Source of the DNA: Microcebus murinus
Taxonomy: Eukaryota; Chordata; Mammalia; Primates; Cheirogaleidae
NCBI RefSeq assembly: GCF_040939455.1
Contig: NC_134112.1
Span: 21,230,501-21,294,500 of the forward strand
DNA length: 64,000 nucleotides
Direction: 5' to 3'
The notes beneath the pieces were generated by a model. That model ran no database searches and was not told the DNA's origin. It saw nothing but the letters and a program-made list of their open reading frames with translations. A program made the translations under genes and the position numbers. This document shows, piece by piece, positions 39,505-52,434 of this stretch; within the stretch, counting starts at the first letter, position 1, and each line of letters opens with the position of its first letter.

Positions 39505-39712
39505 CAAAGCTTTGGGGTCAGACAGATCTGTGAATCCCAGCTCAGTCACTCCCTAGCTAGGATACTTGGATCCAATTACTATCTTCTCTGAGCCTCAGTT
39601 CTGTCATCTATGAAATGGGAGTAAAATCTACTTGCTTCCACGGTGGTTTTGAAGAAGAATTAAGAATGCAAAGTGCTTTGTGTAGTGCCTGGCACACGGA
39701 ATGCTCAACAAA
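39505..39712 (+). repeat. MIR fragment
   Basis: Clear MIR order: GTGAATCCCAGCTCAGTCAC, CTCTGAGCCTCAGTTCTGTC, ATGAAATGGGAGTAAAATC, GCCTGGCACACGGAATGCTC. Confidence 0.8.
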
Positions 39713-39849
39713 GGTCAATTCCCATTCTGTATAAACAACCATGCTGACTCCTATGTAGATGCTATGCCAATCTTTAGCTGAGAGATCACTACAAAGATGC
39801 ATGTCAAGGATCCTTGAAAGGAGTAAGGCTTTAGTTAGGGACATATGTT

Positions 39850-42530
39850 TTGTATACAGCTAATCATAAATAAAAGGCAAGAATATATTAAGTCCTATGG
39901 TAAAAACGTGTCAACATTTACGGGAGCATTGAGGAAGGAGTATCCCTGGGGAATAGGGTTCTTGGAGAAGATGACTGAAGAGGCAATAACTGAACTGAGG
40001 CCTTGATAGATGACGATGACTTGTGACAGGTGGAAGGGGAGATCAGAAGTGGATTCCATGAAAACGGAGCAATTTAGCTACAGAGATGCAAAAGTAGGGA
40101 ATTCCGGGGGTCACTGAGTAACTCAACACCTGAGGAGTCCGGGCTGCGGGAGAGGAAATGAGGTTATTAGGATGAGCTGAGGCCAGAATGGGAAAGACCT
40201 CTTGAATTCAATCCTAAGGAGATTCACATTCATTATTCAGACATCATGAGAAGTCAATTTCAATAACATTATGAATGAACACGGCAGCATTTTTATAAAA
40301 GCAAAAGTCCCCACACAAGCGTAGGGTGTTACTTAGGTTGTTATTTCTATAAAACTGAGCAGCGACCCACTGCCCCTTTCATTTGATAGTGAATAATAGC
40401 AGACTTTGCGCTATTGGAACATACCCCGTCAATTAAGAAAAGTAGTGATTGCCGGCTGCAAAATATCCCCATGGTGCCAAAATGTCTGTGGAGTGGGTGG
40501 GGAGGGGGAGGGAAGGTGTGATAATTAAAAGAATTGTTACTTGAGATGTCACAGGAGCCAATGTGTTAACTCTGCGTGCTGGGAAGCTAGAATGCTCCCA
40601 GCTGCCACGGGGAGGGAGGATGTGGTTTGATCCCTGGCACCACTCGTTGGGACAAGATGAATCACAAATGTGTTAATAGTGAGGTTCCATGTCATAATGT
40701 GCCAGATGGAGGTGGTTACATCTCTGATTGATTGCCTCCTGGCCAAGACAGGAGTTTTCCAGAAGGCGGCCGTCTCCAAATTGGCATTCGAGCTCTAGGG
40801 ATCAGCAGGTCTTTATCACGGTCAACATGGACCTGACATTCTCGACTTTTATGAAGTGTGGCTACCCCCAAGACATGGGCAGCCAGAAACAGTATCTGGA
40901 TGAGGAGACGTGTGACGAGGGTGTGATATATGGAAGAAACAGGGTTGTGCTGGACGGCGCTCCTATGGCTAAGTGTGCTTATTAACAAATCTACGGATGC
41001 GCTGGAAATAAGGAGGTGGGGGTGGCGAGATGCAGCGGACACCCTGCTTGCTAACAAAATAAATAACTAGACAGAGAAAAAGAAAGGGAAAGAGAAACAG
41101 CAGGGAAAAAAAGTGCTTCCCAGCCTTCCACACCAAATCCCCACAGCAGATGAGTCTGGATGCCAGGCTGGGACCACCGGGCAGAAACACAGAGCAGAGG
41201 ACAGCTAGATGACCTTCCCGTCCACTCCCTTCCACGCACCCCGGCTGTGACCACCCAGCCCTTTGTTGTTGCTGCTTTTTTCCCCCAATGCAAGCTTCCA
41301 ACTATAAACAGCCAACTACAAGGGCAATAACTGTGGCGTCCTACTGGGAACTAACGCAGCCTCTCGTTCAGGCGCTGGGTCCTCATACAGGACAGTGAAT
41401 AAAGCTTCATTACAGAACAATGGAGTTAGCTGCCAGAGCCTACAGATTTGAATAAACAACAAATAAGCAACATCTGCTCCAGCATATGTGTATGGTAAAA
41501 AAAAGTCACAAAATAAAAGAATTTGTAAATGCCAAAAGCAACACTAAACTGCCAGTGCTACTGTAGAGTGAATTTTTAATTGCACATGCAAAGAGGCAGG
41601 CTGTGGGTATTAGTCTCACATATGTCTTGTTGCTGCCAACCTGGGAGTATAGATGAATTTAATTAAATAAGGATTATCCCTTCTCCCCAGTACAATTACT
41701 TATTTATAACAATGATAAAATTGCCTAATAAAAAAAATTGTAATATTTTAAAAACAAGGCTAGAAAACACCCTGCTTTCTGTGTAAGTCGTTCAGGGCTG
41801 TTTGAGTTTGAGTGTGTCTTTTAAAATTAAGTCTACGCCTACTGCCAAGGAAGAAGGAAAAAACCCCAGCCAAACAACAACCCTTATCATAAAGCCTGCT
41901 GCAGTTAAACAGCCAGAGACTACATTATGGAGAAATATAAAGAAGACACAGAGTGGCATGGGGATCGGCTTTCATGGGGCGTGCGCAAAATTAAGCAATT
42001 GGACTCAAATTGAGGCCAGGTGACTAAGCCAAGGGACAGGGCCACTGAGACTTGTTCTCCACCAGTGTGCTGGTCCTAATCCGTCTCATGAACAGGCAGT
42101 CGCTGGTGATCAGTTGCCTTCTACCGGGCTCTCCCTCTTCCCTACGCACCGATTCCCTGGAAACAGACAGCATTGCCCAAACCAACCAACAACAAAAGAG
42201 GTGGGCACTCTGGCCCCACTTTTCAGTGACAGCAGAGTCCCTTTTTACCTCCCTGTTAGCAACCTGAATCATCAGGGAGGCCAGTGGTAATAATCCAGGT
42301 ATGAGCAGGTATAAAGTAGATTCACGTGTAGGAGATTACTGCAAAAATCCTCAGCTTCCGAGGCTCGGGATCTCAGATTCTTGTATCGTCGCACAAGTGT
42401 GTTGTTTAAAACCTTTTCTGCACTAGGATTCAAGGCAAGTGGTCAGGGCACAGTCTCTTCACCAGGGGCATTCTCTCAAGGTCAATTCTGAGGACTTGTG
42501 GGACCAAAAAATAGTCATGGAAGGGCTCTG
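39850..42530. promoter_or_regulatory. Repeat-poor block, candidate conserved non-coding region
   Basis: About 2.7 kb without any repeat I can recognise, and less AT-rich than the surroundings. It holds E-box-like CAGCTG (near 40600), homeodomain-like TAATTAAA (near 40522 and 41660), and an octamer-like ATGCAAAG (near 41588). Such motifs are common by chance. The candidate status rests mainly on the absence of repeats in a repeat-dense intron. The overlapping open frames on both strands at about 40716-41301 show no recognisable protein. Confidence 0.35.
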
Positions 42531-42700
42531 AGTATGTGGTTGTGGACAGTTGCACAGTCATTTTACCTCAGTTTCCTCATCTGTGCAATGGGAGTGGCAA
42601 TAATAGAATCCACCTTCAAGGGAGGAATTCATGAATTAATACGTGTAAAGTGCCTGCAACCTCAGCTGGCACAGAGTAAATACTCAATAAATATTGCCAC
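42530..42700 (+). repeat. MIR fragment
   Basis: Clear MIR core: TTTACCTCAGTTTCCTCATC, GTGCAATGGGAGTGGCAATAATAG, GTAAAGTGCCTGCAAC, ending CAGAGTAAATACTCAATAAAT. Confidence 0.85.
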
Positions 42701-42729
42701 GATTTTTAAAGGGTGCTTTAATAAGGCAC

Positions 42730-42958
42730 TAAAATCTGTATCTGCCTCTTTCCTGGATGTTAGCAGCTTTCTATTTATGTATTGCTTTTTCTTCATGACA
42801 CTTATCACCATCGTAATTCAATAATTAATTGGTTTCTTCTGATACTTACATATTCTATGAGACTAGGTTCTATTTTCCTTCCATTTGTCTCCCCAGCAAC
42901 CAGAAAATGTTCTTGTACATACACGTGTTCATTAAATATTGGTTGAATGAATGAATTC
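42730..42958 (+). repeat. L2 LINE 3' end
   Basis: The end TTCATTAAATATTGGTTGAATGAATGAA is the L2 3' terminus, preceded by GACTAGGTTCTATTTTCC and CCCCAGCAACCAG in the expected order. Confidence 0.75.
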
Positions 42959-42999
42959 ACGAGGAAAGGAGGACTAGATTTGAATTCAAAAGATCCTGG

Positions 43000-43125
43000 T
43001 TTGAGTTTTGGCCCTTCCTTTTGTCAGCTGTGTAAATTTAGGCAAGTTACTTAATCTGTTGCTGTCTCCTCTTTAAAAGGAAACAGTGTGATGATTACAT
43101 TAAGAAATGAAGTTTAAACTACTCA
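43000..43125 (+). repeat. MIR fragment
   Basis: GGTTTGAGTTTTGGC, GTCAGCTGTGTAAATTTAGG and CAAGTTACTTAATCTGTTGC follow the MIR core. Confidence 0.65.
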
Positions 43126-43882
43126 GGGCACTGCAAATCTATGTATCAATGTACCATTGTTAATATGTGAACAATAAACTGCTCCTTAATAATAATTGTA
43201 ATTGATCTGAAATATAAAGGTAAGCAACAGACTCCATGAATATTCAGGTAAACCAACTTTCTGAGAGAAGTTGCTGGAATGCGTGCAAAACTAAAGTAAA
43301 TAAGTCTACAATACTTAGAACTAAGTGCAAGATGACAAATAAAGCACCAGTTCATATATTTGAAGCGAATATAGACTTGAATCATTTATAATTTACAAAT
43401 ATTGAAATCCCTGGCAATAAAATCATTAAAAATACCATGTCGTTTAATTTTTAAGAACAGCCATTAGTACTCTGCACATAATGAATGCACTGTTGCGAGG
43501 TTAAATTAGCACTGGTGAATTAAAATGGGGAACTCTTCTGGCTAAAACAGAGATGCCCAGATGGTGACACTTGTATGTGTGGGGTTTCTTTATGAGTCTG
43601 ACACTGTGCTGGGTCTGGAAATGCAAGGTAAGACCAGAGTCCTTCCCTCAAGAACAGCGCAATTTAGTGTTAAGAGAGAGGAATGTAAGCAAATAGTTCT
43701 AGTTTTTCAGGATGAGATCTGTAGAGGTGTCATTTATCAGGGGTAGCAATAGCAAAAGGGAAGAGGTTATGCACAGAGAAAATAACAGAGAAAGAGAAGC
43801 AGGGCTGAGTAATTTGTCTGCTTAAGAAAGGAGAATGGGCCACTTTTGGTGTTCTAATTAGTACCTCAGATCCTGTGAAATA

Positions 43883-43886
<4 letters not shown>

Positions 43887-43936
<50 letters not shown>

Positions 43937-43943
43937 GTTCTAG

Positions 43944-44010
<67 letters not shown>
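43887..44010. repeat. Long (GA)n polypurine tract, two arms
   Basis: (AG)n at 43887-43935, a short interruption CGTTCTAGGGG, then (AG)n to about 44010. Nearly 120 bases are pure purine on the plus strand. Confidence 0.95.
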
Positions 44011-44012
<2 letters not shown>

Positions 44013-44337
44013 AAGAGAATGAGAATAAGCAGCATCTAGTATTTAGTGGTAACTAGTGAGAAAGACCAACCAGGAGATGGATGTAAAAGGTACCTATTGA
44101 TAGTTACCTTTTCCAAATCTGCTTTGGAGCAAAAATCCTATTAGTCAAACGAATAATTTACTCTTATGAAAGCCAGAAATATACTCAATTTTTAAACATT
44201 AATGCTTGGGGTCATCATTGTTGAATCATTATTTATTCTATTGTGGACAAATTAGAGGATACAGATCAATCAAAAGAAGGAAAAACCAGATGCAATCTTA
44301 TCATCTAGATACTGCCATTGTCAACAGTGTGATCTAT

Positions 44338-44553
44338 CTATCATCTATTTTGCGGGGCAGGAGTGAGGGTTAGAAACTTGTTAAAAGTAAAAAAGAAGAA
44401 AAAATATCCAAAACCCATCCCCAATCAGATGATCATCAAATTTAGTTATCATCTATTTTTGGTGGGAGGGGTGAGGGTTAGAAACTTGTTAAAAGTAAAA
44501 AGAAGGAAAAATATCCAAAACCCATCCCCAATTAGATCAAGCTATTAACTTTA
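44338..44553. repeat. Tandem duplication of a 108-bp unit
   Basis: The unit containing GTGAGGGTTAGAAACTTG, TTAAAAGTAAAAA and ATATCCAAAACCCATCCCCA occurs at 44363 and again at 44471, a period of 108 bp, with few differences. Confidence 0.9.
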
Positions 44554-44679
44554 GTTTATCTCATATGCAATTTTTGATGTGTGTTATATAGATCATATAT
44601 GTAAATTTATGTAAAAGATTGAGACTTTTTTTTTCCTGTGGGAACATACATTTTACCTTATGACTTTTTTGTCTCTTTA

Positions 44680-47672
44680 ACTATATGTATTTAATTACTG
44701 TGTCATAAAATACCAGTTGTGTTCATTTTTAATGACTGAATGATATTCCATTTTACACATCATTATTTACTTAAACAATCCCTTTCATTGGGTTTGTAGG
44801 CCAGTTCTAGTTTTTTGTACCTCTTTTACAGTTGCATCAGGGTAACCTGCTAGAGGGTATGCACAGGTGAGAAGGTGAACACAGTTGAAGGGTTCTGACA
44901 TATATTGTTGTATTGCCTTTCAGAAAGCAACATGTTTCCATGCCAACACTAGATTATATAAGCTCTCAACCCTTCATCAATTTAATAACTCATCTGTCTA
45001 TTTGACTGTAATTATAATTGTGTTTCTTGGATTACAACTGAGATCGGAAATTGTTTCATTTACGTATTTCTTATTTACTAAAATTCCCTCTTTTTGGTTA
45101 AAATTTTGCTAAAATATTTTTGTGAAATATTTGTAAATATTTCCAACACATAGAAAGCATAGAAAATAACACAACAAATATCTGTTCCCTGTAGCCACCC
45201 ACTAGCTCTATTAAAATTTAACATTTTGCCACAATTACTTCAGATTTCTTAAAAAAGGGAAACATTACAGACACAGTAGAAGTCATGGGTTTATCCTTTC
45301 CTCATTCCATTTCCTTCCTACACAGAGTTAACCAGGATCCTGAATTTGGTGGTTATATTTTTCCTTTTGTACTTTTGAGCTTTTACTTTGTACATTATCA
45401 GTACACAATGGATGTTGCTAAGGTTGATATATATTTTACATATTGTATGTACCCAACTATGATTTACTTACCCTCACCTTGTATTTGTGATATTTATCCA
45501 TGTGGATGAACTAACTTGTTCGTTTACTATCATTGCTATATATTATTCTAGTAAATATATATGAGTATGCTACAATATTGTTAATCATTTTCTTATTTGA
45601 GTCCCCTTAAGTTTTTTTAGTTTTTCACTATTTCAGTGTTTCAAATATTTTTCTTATACTTCCATTCCTCTGCATATATGTGAGGATTTCTCTAGGGTAT
45701 ATATTAAAAGTTGAATGACTGAGTTAAAGAATTTGTGCATCTTAAACATTACTAGATTTTGCCAGACTGCTTTGTAAACTGCTTTGCACAATGGTTGTAC
45801 CAAATTATAACCCAACCAACAATGTAAGAGTTTTCCCTCCTTCACAGGCTCACCAACACTTGGTATTATCAAACCATGAAAATTTTGCCGATAGTTTGAG
45901 TCTCAACTGGCATTTAATAATTGAAATGTTTCAGTTCCTGATTATAATGGGGTGAAGCATTTATCTTGCTTACTGGCCAATTTTTTGTATAAATTATATG
46001 TTAATATTTTTTGTCTATTCTTGTATAGTCACTTGCCTTTTTCTTACTGACTTTTAGAAATTCTCTACTTATTTTAAAAACTAATATTTTGTTGTATATA
46101 AATTACAAATACCTTTTCTTTTGTGATTGGTCTTTGAACTTTGTTCATTCTTTGTTGAACTAATATTGATGATTATAATAAAGCATTATTATCAATGTTC
46201 CCATTCATAATGTGTCCTGTTTAAAAACTTGTTTGTTATCCTGAAGTCATAAAAGTACTCTTCTGTATTCTTTTCTGTAAGTACCAATGCCTTACTTTTT
46301 ACATTTACACTGTTGCTATACTTGGAATTTATCTTTGTGTTTGGAGGAAGCTAAGTGTTCAATTTTCTATTTTTTCCACATGGATAACCAATTCATTATA
46401 TCAATCTACACTGATTTTAAATGGCGTCTCTACCTTATCATTTCCTTACATTAGGGAGACTGTGTCTGAGTTCTCTATTTCGCTATTATCTATCTTTTAA
46501 AAGAATGGCATCTGTCTCAAGTACATTTACTATATAATAAGCATTGATTTCTAGTAGGACAAATTCCTCCTCTATGATCTTCATAATTGTCTTAGCTTTT
46601 TTTGGCCCTTTATTGGTATGTATGAATTTTAGGACAATCTTACAGATCACGCACACACACACATATACTCATACACACCTGTCATGATTTGTACTGAAAT
46701 TATGTTGCATTTCTAGATTAATTAGTGGAGATTTTATTCCTTTATGATGTGGAGTTTTCCCATTTATGAACATGACATAGATCTGCTTTTATTTAGGTCT
46801 TCTTTATAAGATAGAGTAATCGTTTCTAATTTTCTCAATAAATATCCTAAAGGCCTTCATTTAGATACATTATAAGGTACTCTTAAAAGTTTATTGTTCT
46901 TAATAACAATAAGAACAATTATGGAGTCGTGAAAATAATTTTTTTCCTTTAATGTCTTTCCAATTAGTTATTTGCCGATGCATGAAGATTGAATTTTGTA
47001 TTTTGCTCTTGTATACAACAAACTTGTTAAACCTTATTATTCTACTAATATACCTACCCAATTTCTTGAGTTTCCTATGTAGTTATCTTGCCTGTAAAAG
47101 TAACCAGTTTTCTAGTTTATAAACTTCTTATTGTGTTGTTTTTCTGCTTTTGCCTTTAATTCAATGATATTCCCTTTTTTCTACTACTATTTAAATTATA
47201 TTCGTTTTCCAATTGTTGAAATATTTTTGATAAGTTAGAATAAAAGCTACTTATTCAAGTATTAGCATTTTTGAAATATTTTACAGAATCTTAATCACCA
47301 TTATTAAAAATTTAGTGAGATTTTTATATCAGGTTTTTCTAAAATCTAAAAGATATTGGAAGATTTATAAATTTTTACATTATCTGGAAGATTTATATAG
47401 AAGAGTAATTATCTCTTTCCTTAAAAATTGGAAGATCAGGTCATATAATAATTTTTTTTCACATTGCTATTTTCAGAGGTAATTTCTGATATACTTAATT
47501 TATGTTTTTTCCTTTATGGCATTACTTTATTTAGATTTTCTATTATGTTATTTTATTAATTTCAGTTATATATATTTCATAATATAAAATTGGTAATATA
47601 ATATCAGTATGAAATTTGGTAATATAAATTTATATATAAATAAATGATATAATAGGCAAAACACACACACAC

Positions 47673-47719
<47 letters not shown>

Positions 47720-48060
47720 AATATACAAATTTCCTAAAATAGCATCCATAGGAATTATGTCTGATTTTAATTATACTAGTACTGGTATTCCTTTATCATT
47801 TAAATATAGATTATTCATATTATATTATGTCTTTTCTGTATCAGTGGTTATACGTTCTTTTTTAAATTGTGTTTTGATTTTTAATTTTTGTTAGTATGTA
47901 TTATCTTTTATTTTTTTGAAAATTTTGGGTTTTTTCCTATGAAAATTTAGTGCTTAGCTTTTTATCAAATGACTTGTTTAAGCTTTCCACATTACTAATT
48001 TCCATTTATCTTTATTAATCTCTTTTTTTCTAATTATGTTCATTTTATTTTTTTCATGAT
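44680..48060 (-). mobile_element. Old L1/HAL1-type sequence in reverse orientation, several pieces
   Basis: Reversed L1 3' text is visible at 45640-45880 (GACTGCTTTGTAAACTGCTTTGCACAATGGTTGTACC, CTCACCAACACTTGGTATTATC). Reversed ORF2 text continues at about 46340-47120 (CACATGGATAACCAATTC, TCTTAGCTTTTTTTGGCCC, GAATTTTGTATTTTGC). Decay and AT-richness make piece boundaries unsure. Confidence 0.6.
47660..47719. repeat. (CA)n(TA)n(CA)n compound microsatellite
   Basis: An ACACAC run, then ATATAT with one interruption, then ACACAC again. The alternating AT core is self-complementary. Confidence 0.93.
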
Positions 48061-48816
48061 GACATTTTGAGGCAAGTACTTAATTTATTTTAGTCATCTC
48101 ATTTAATGATGAAAACAAATAATACTATGAATTTGCCTCAAATTACTGTGTTTGGTACAACTCTGATTTTATAAGAAATGTCTTCATCATTATTATTCAA
48201 ATTATCAGAATTTATAATTTTAATTTATACTTTTCTACATTTTTCTTTAGGATGAAGGACCTCCCCCTCCCCCATGTGCTTGGTTTATTTTGTTTTGTTT
48301 GTTTGGGGTTGGAAAGTATTGCTTCTACTTTTTATTATTGAATTCAAATGTTACTGCACTACATTCATATCCATGGAAAAGTGGCTTATACATTGTATAT
48401 GTGTATATAAGAAATCAAGGAAATAATCTTTTATAAGTGGTTAGGTATTTTAATAAATAGTCCATGAACACTGGCAAAGAATACTTATTTTAATATTTTC
48501 CTAGTAAGTACATGTTATTAATTAAAATATTAATACCTGTTTTATCCTCTTCTATTCTTTTATGCTTGATCTGTAAAAGACTGAGAGGAATATTAAAAGT
48601 TCCCATTTTTATTTTGTACATTTCCTATGGTATTACCAGAATTTTTTATTATATAGTGTTAGGCAATAACATATGCACATGGTAACAAAAGAAAATTAGA
48701 AGTTGCCAATGAATTTAAAACCTGCCCGTTTCCTATATGTTAAAATATTACCATTAATAGTTTCTTATACATTCTTCCAGAAGTATTCTGTGCATACTCC
48801 CCTGCCCATAGAAATA

Positions 48817-49146
48817 CAGTCATGTGTTGCTTAAAGATGGGACTACATTTTGAGAAATGCATCATTAGGCGATTTCATCATTGTGTTAACATCATAGAGT
48901 GTGCTTACACACACATAGATGGTATAGCCTACTACATAGCCTACTATTTCTAGGCTACAAAGCTGTACAGCATATTACTGTACTGAATACTGTAGGCAAT
49001 TGTAACACAATGGTAAATATTTGTGTTTTTAAACGTATCTAAACATAGAAAAGGTACAGCAAAAAGTATGTATTATAATCTTATGGGACCACTGTTATAT
49101 ATGTGGTCTATCACTGACAAAAACATTGTTAGGTGGTGCATAATTG
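48817..49146. mobile_element. Tigger-like (Tc1/mariner) non-autonomous transposon
   Basis: 330 bp bounded by TA on both sides (48815-48816 and 49147-49148). The ends are imperfect inverted repeats: CAGTCATGTGTTGCTTAA at the left, and CAATTATGCACCACCTAA at the right when read in reverse. The interior (TGTACAGCATATTACTGTAC, ATACTGTAGGCAATTGTAAC, CTTATGGGACCAC) is a well-known primate MITE whose exact family name I am unsure of. Confidence 0.85.
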
Positions 49147-49189
49147 TAGGTATACTATTTTAATACAGAGGAGTGCAAAAGAATCTTTT

Positions 49190-49640
49190 GCATGTAGCTT
49201 TTTTCTCATTTAACAACTCTGTGTCTCAGAAACCTTTCCATATCAGCACATAAAAATCTTCCTCATTTTTTGAAATAGTGACTGAATAGTTTTTAATGTA
49301 AGGGTGTACCATAATCTTTTAAAGTAGATTATAATTTTAGGAGCTCTTTAGTTGTTTGTTAATATGAATGCTATTACAGTAAAAATCTTTGTGTGTACAT
49401 TTGAGTCTATTGGCAGGTCAAATTACAGAACTGGAATAATTGCATCAAAAGCTGCATCCATTTAAAATTGTGAGATATTGACAAGTTCACACTTCAAAGT
49501 AATTATGACAATTTAACTTCCAACCAACAGTGAGCATCTGTTTCATGTGTTTACTATTACTCTGTATTATTTAACTTTTAAATATTTGCTAATGTGATAG
49601 ATGAAAAGGTGAAGTTGCTCATGTTTTACCATTTTTGTGG
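49190..49640 (-). repeat. Old L1 3'-end fragment, reverse orientation
   Basis: CAGAAACCTTTCCATATCAGC, GGGTGTACCATAATCTTTT, ATATGAATGCTATTACAG and TTCCAACCAACAGTGAGC follow reversed L1M 3' sequence. Confidence 0.65.
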
Positions 49641-50194
49641 AACTTTTATATTTCTTCCTTGGATTTCCTGTGTATTTCCTTTCCCCATTAACCTAATAAG
49701 ATCTTGTTGTTTTTCTCATTATTTGTAGAGGCTTTTTTAGGAATTGATAAAGTCAGCCTTTATGCATTTGGATGTTAAGTTACTTCGTATGTAATGATAT
49801 GTGACTGTTAATTCTTAAATGAGGTTTATAATTTTGATTGATTTAAAAAAATTTTTTTTATTTTTGATATTTTCTTCTGCCTTAAATTATGCATTACTAG
49901 ATTTTAATATTATAGCCCCTTACAGTATTAGTTTTTGTCTTTATCTCTTATCCTATGTCCAACCTGTTACAATTAACTTTCTTTGGTAAGGTTGTTATAA
50001 CATAATAGAATTTAACCAAATCATTATAGTAAACTTTATTTTTTAATCCCAAGTTATTTTATAACATTTTATTGGCTTCAAAAGATTTAACAATAATTAA
50101 TTAGCTTTAACTGTATGTTTTATTGGTTTTCTTCTGTTTTATTCTTGATTCCAGTTTATTTTGAACGTGTTAGTCAACTTGAATAGCAATAAAA

Positions 50195-50400
50195 AGAGCT
50201 GATATATGAACTAAGAGCTTTATTTATATTAACTTATTCAATCTTTTTCACAATCCCATGAGATAGATGCTTTTATTGTTCCTATTTTTATTTTCTTGAG
50301 ATGAGACACAGAAACATAGAAATTGAGTAATCTGCCTAAAGTTGCACAGGTGGCAGTTGCTAGAGTATGAGATTGGAATCCAGGCAAGATGGTTCCAAAA
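50195..50400 (-). repeat. MIR fragment, reverse orientation
   Basis: CAATCCCATGAGATAGATGC, GACACAGAAACATAGAAATTGAG and GTTGCACAGGTGGCAG follow reversed MIR. Confidence 0.7.
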
Positions 50401-51014
50401 TTCACGCCCCAACCATGCTCTCACTGATTTGGGGACATTGTCCTGGGAAGGTAGTGGAGGGTATATTTAATGATTCCTCTTATCTTTGATTGACATCATG
50501 CTGCCCTTATATAAAGAGGAAACTATGACTGGGCATAAAATCATTAGTTCACATCTTTTTTTCCATTTCTAAATGATATGTATATTAGTTTATTCTTATT
50601 TGCCATTTAATGTTGCTAATAAGATGTTTAATTTTTTTTCTCTTTATAGGGAATCTGTGTTTTTTTGGTCTGGAAATTTGTGGATTAACTCTCACCTCAA
50701 TATATCCTTCCACTTCATAGATTTTGCTGTGATATTTATGTGTTCCCATTTCATTTACATGCTTGGACTTAGTAAAAATCATTTTTGTTGCAACATTTAT
50801 TTATTATTTATTAAATAAGTATAACATATATTAATAGATAAACTTTCTTTGACAAAAATCAGATAGCACTAGAAGACCATATAATAAAAAGGAAATTCTC
50901 CAAAAATAACCGCTTTTAACCTTTTCCATTTTGGATTCTTCTAGTCATATTGTTCATTTCCAAATAATATGATTTTATCTGTATTTCTTGATTTATTATT
51001 TTAATAATAACAAC

Positions 51015-51240
51015 ATCATATTATTGAATGCTTAACATGTTCCAGATGTTCTTCTAATCCCCTCATATAAATTAACTCATTTGATCTTTACAACAACTCC
51101 GTACATTAGATTTTACTTATGAGGAAATTAAGGTGTTCAGAAGTAAACTGACTTGTTCTGGGTCATGTATTTTATAAGTAATGGAACTAACCAGAATTTG
51201 AGTCCAGGTCCATCTGATTCCACTACAAAAGATAAATAAT
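51015..51240 (-). repeat. MIR fragment, reverse orientation
   Basis: TTAACTCATTTGATCTTTAC, TTATGAGGAAATTAAGGTG and GAATTTGAGTCCAGGTCCATCTG follow reversed MIR. A CT/CATC-rich run follows at 51265-51305. Confidence 0.75.
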
Positions 51241-51309
51241 TAGCTCATTTACACTGCTTCTCCACTCTCTCTCTCTATCCACCCATCCATCCATCATCTA
51301 TCTAACATC

Positions 51310-52430
51310 GATCTGTTAACCTACCTCACTATCTACACGTCTCTCTCTTTCTCAGTCCATCAGCCTTCGTCAGTACCTTGCCAGCTTCCCACCTAAGTGA
51401 GGAGAGCAGTGCCCTATCACGAATATTTTCTATTTGTCTCTCCAGGTCCAGTCTCCTTTCTCCTCTACCTTGTTCTGTGTGTGGTCCCATGTAGACTGCA
51501 CCAATGAACTTCCCTCAGGCTTCTGCTTGGGATTGGCCACTGGAGCTTGGAGGATAGGAAGAGAGGGAGGGTGGAGTGTTGATTTTTTTCCCACCTGCTT
51601 CCCTACACTGGGTCACCCATAATTTGGTTGCCTTCCTTTACCAAAAGCTACAGCTTTCCACAGAGCTATTCATTCCAGGTTCCGGCTACTACTTACTCCC
51701 TTCTCTGCAGCTACAGTCCTGAGAACAGAAATGTCTCCCTGATGTGTCTCAACCTAGGATCTGGCATTGTTCATTGTTAGTTTTGCTGAAGCTTGCTATT
51801 GTGGACACTACTCTTCAATTACCCAGTTTCAATGTACCATCTGGTTTTTTGTTTTTGGAGGAAAGTCCCCACACTTTCCTCCAGTTTTTCTTTTAGACTT
51901 TCCATCAACTACTTCTCAGCACCTGTATTTTTACCTTCAAAATATTGTTTGATAATATTTCCAATTTACTATGTGAGAAGAATTTTCTCCATGTTTGTCT
52001 CTTTGTTGATTCTCAAAGCAGAAAATCCATCAACAGTGTTTACATTGCTCTGGGTGAGTAAATGTGATACACTGCAGGGCCAATAGTTCTATCAGATGGC
52101 ATTTCCTTTTCTTTATTTCCATTGTCATCAAATATTAGATACTATCAATTTTGAGACTCTCATTATTTTATGTACCACTAAGGAAGAATAAAAACCCTCT
52201 GCCAATTAAATTATGAGTTGCAATCAGTTGTAACATGTATCTTGATCGCAGGGATGACAAACCAGGAAAAATCATCATCCATCTTGTAATTGACAAAATC
52301 TGGTGGCCAACTCTTCTCTTGTTCTTTGAGATCTCCACCTGGAGTTACTACCCATTGCACAGTGTGTGTCAGTGTTATCATTCATGAGCCACGTGTCTCT
52401 CAACTGCAGGGGAATCACTTCCCAGCTGCG
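51310..52430. other. Unassigned sequence
   Basis: Moderately AT-rich. The short open frames at 51434-52086 show no recognisable protein. No repeat family was recognised. Confidence 0.35.
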
Positions 52431-52434
52431 TAGT

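Noticed and set aside
40549..41301. Overlapping open frames of 76-113 residues
   Set aside because: Both strands are open over the same bases, with no recognisable domain or splice signals. The block is more likely non-coding.
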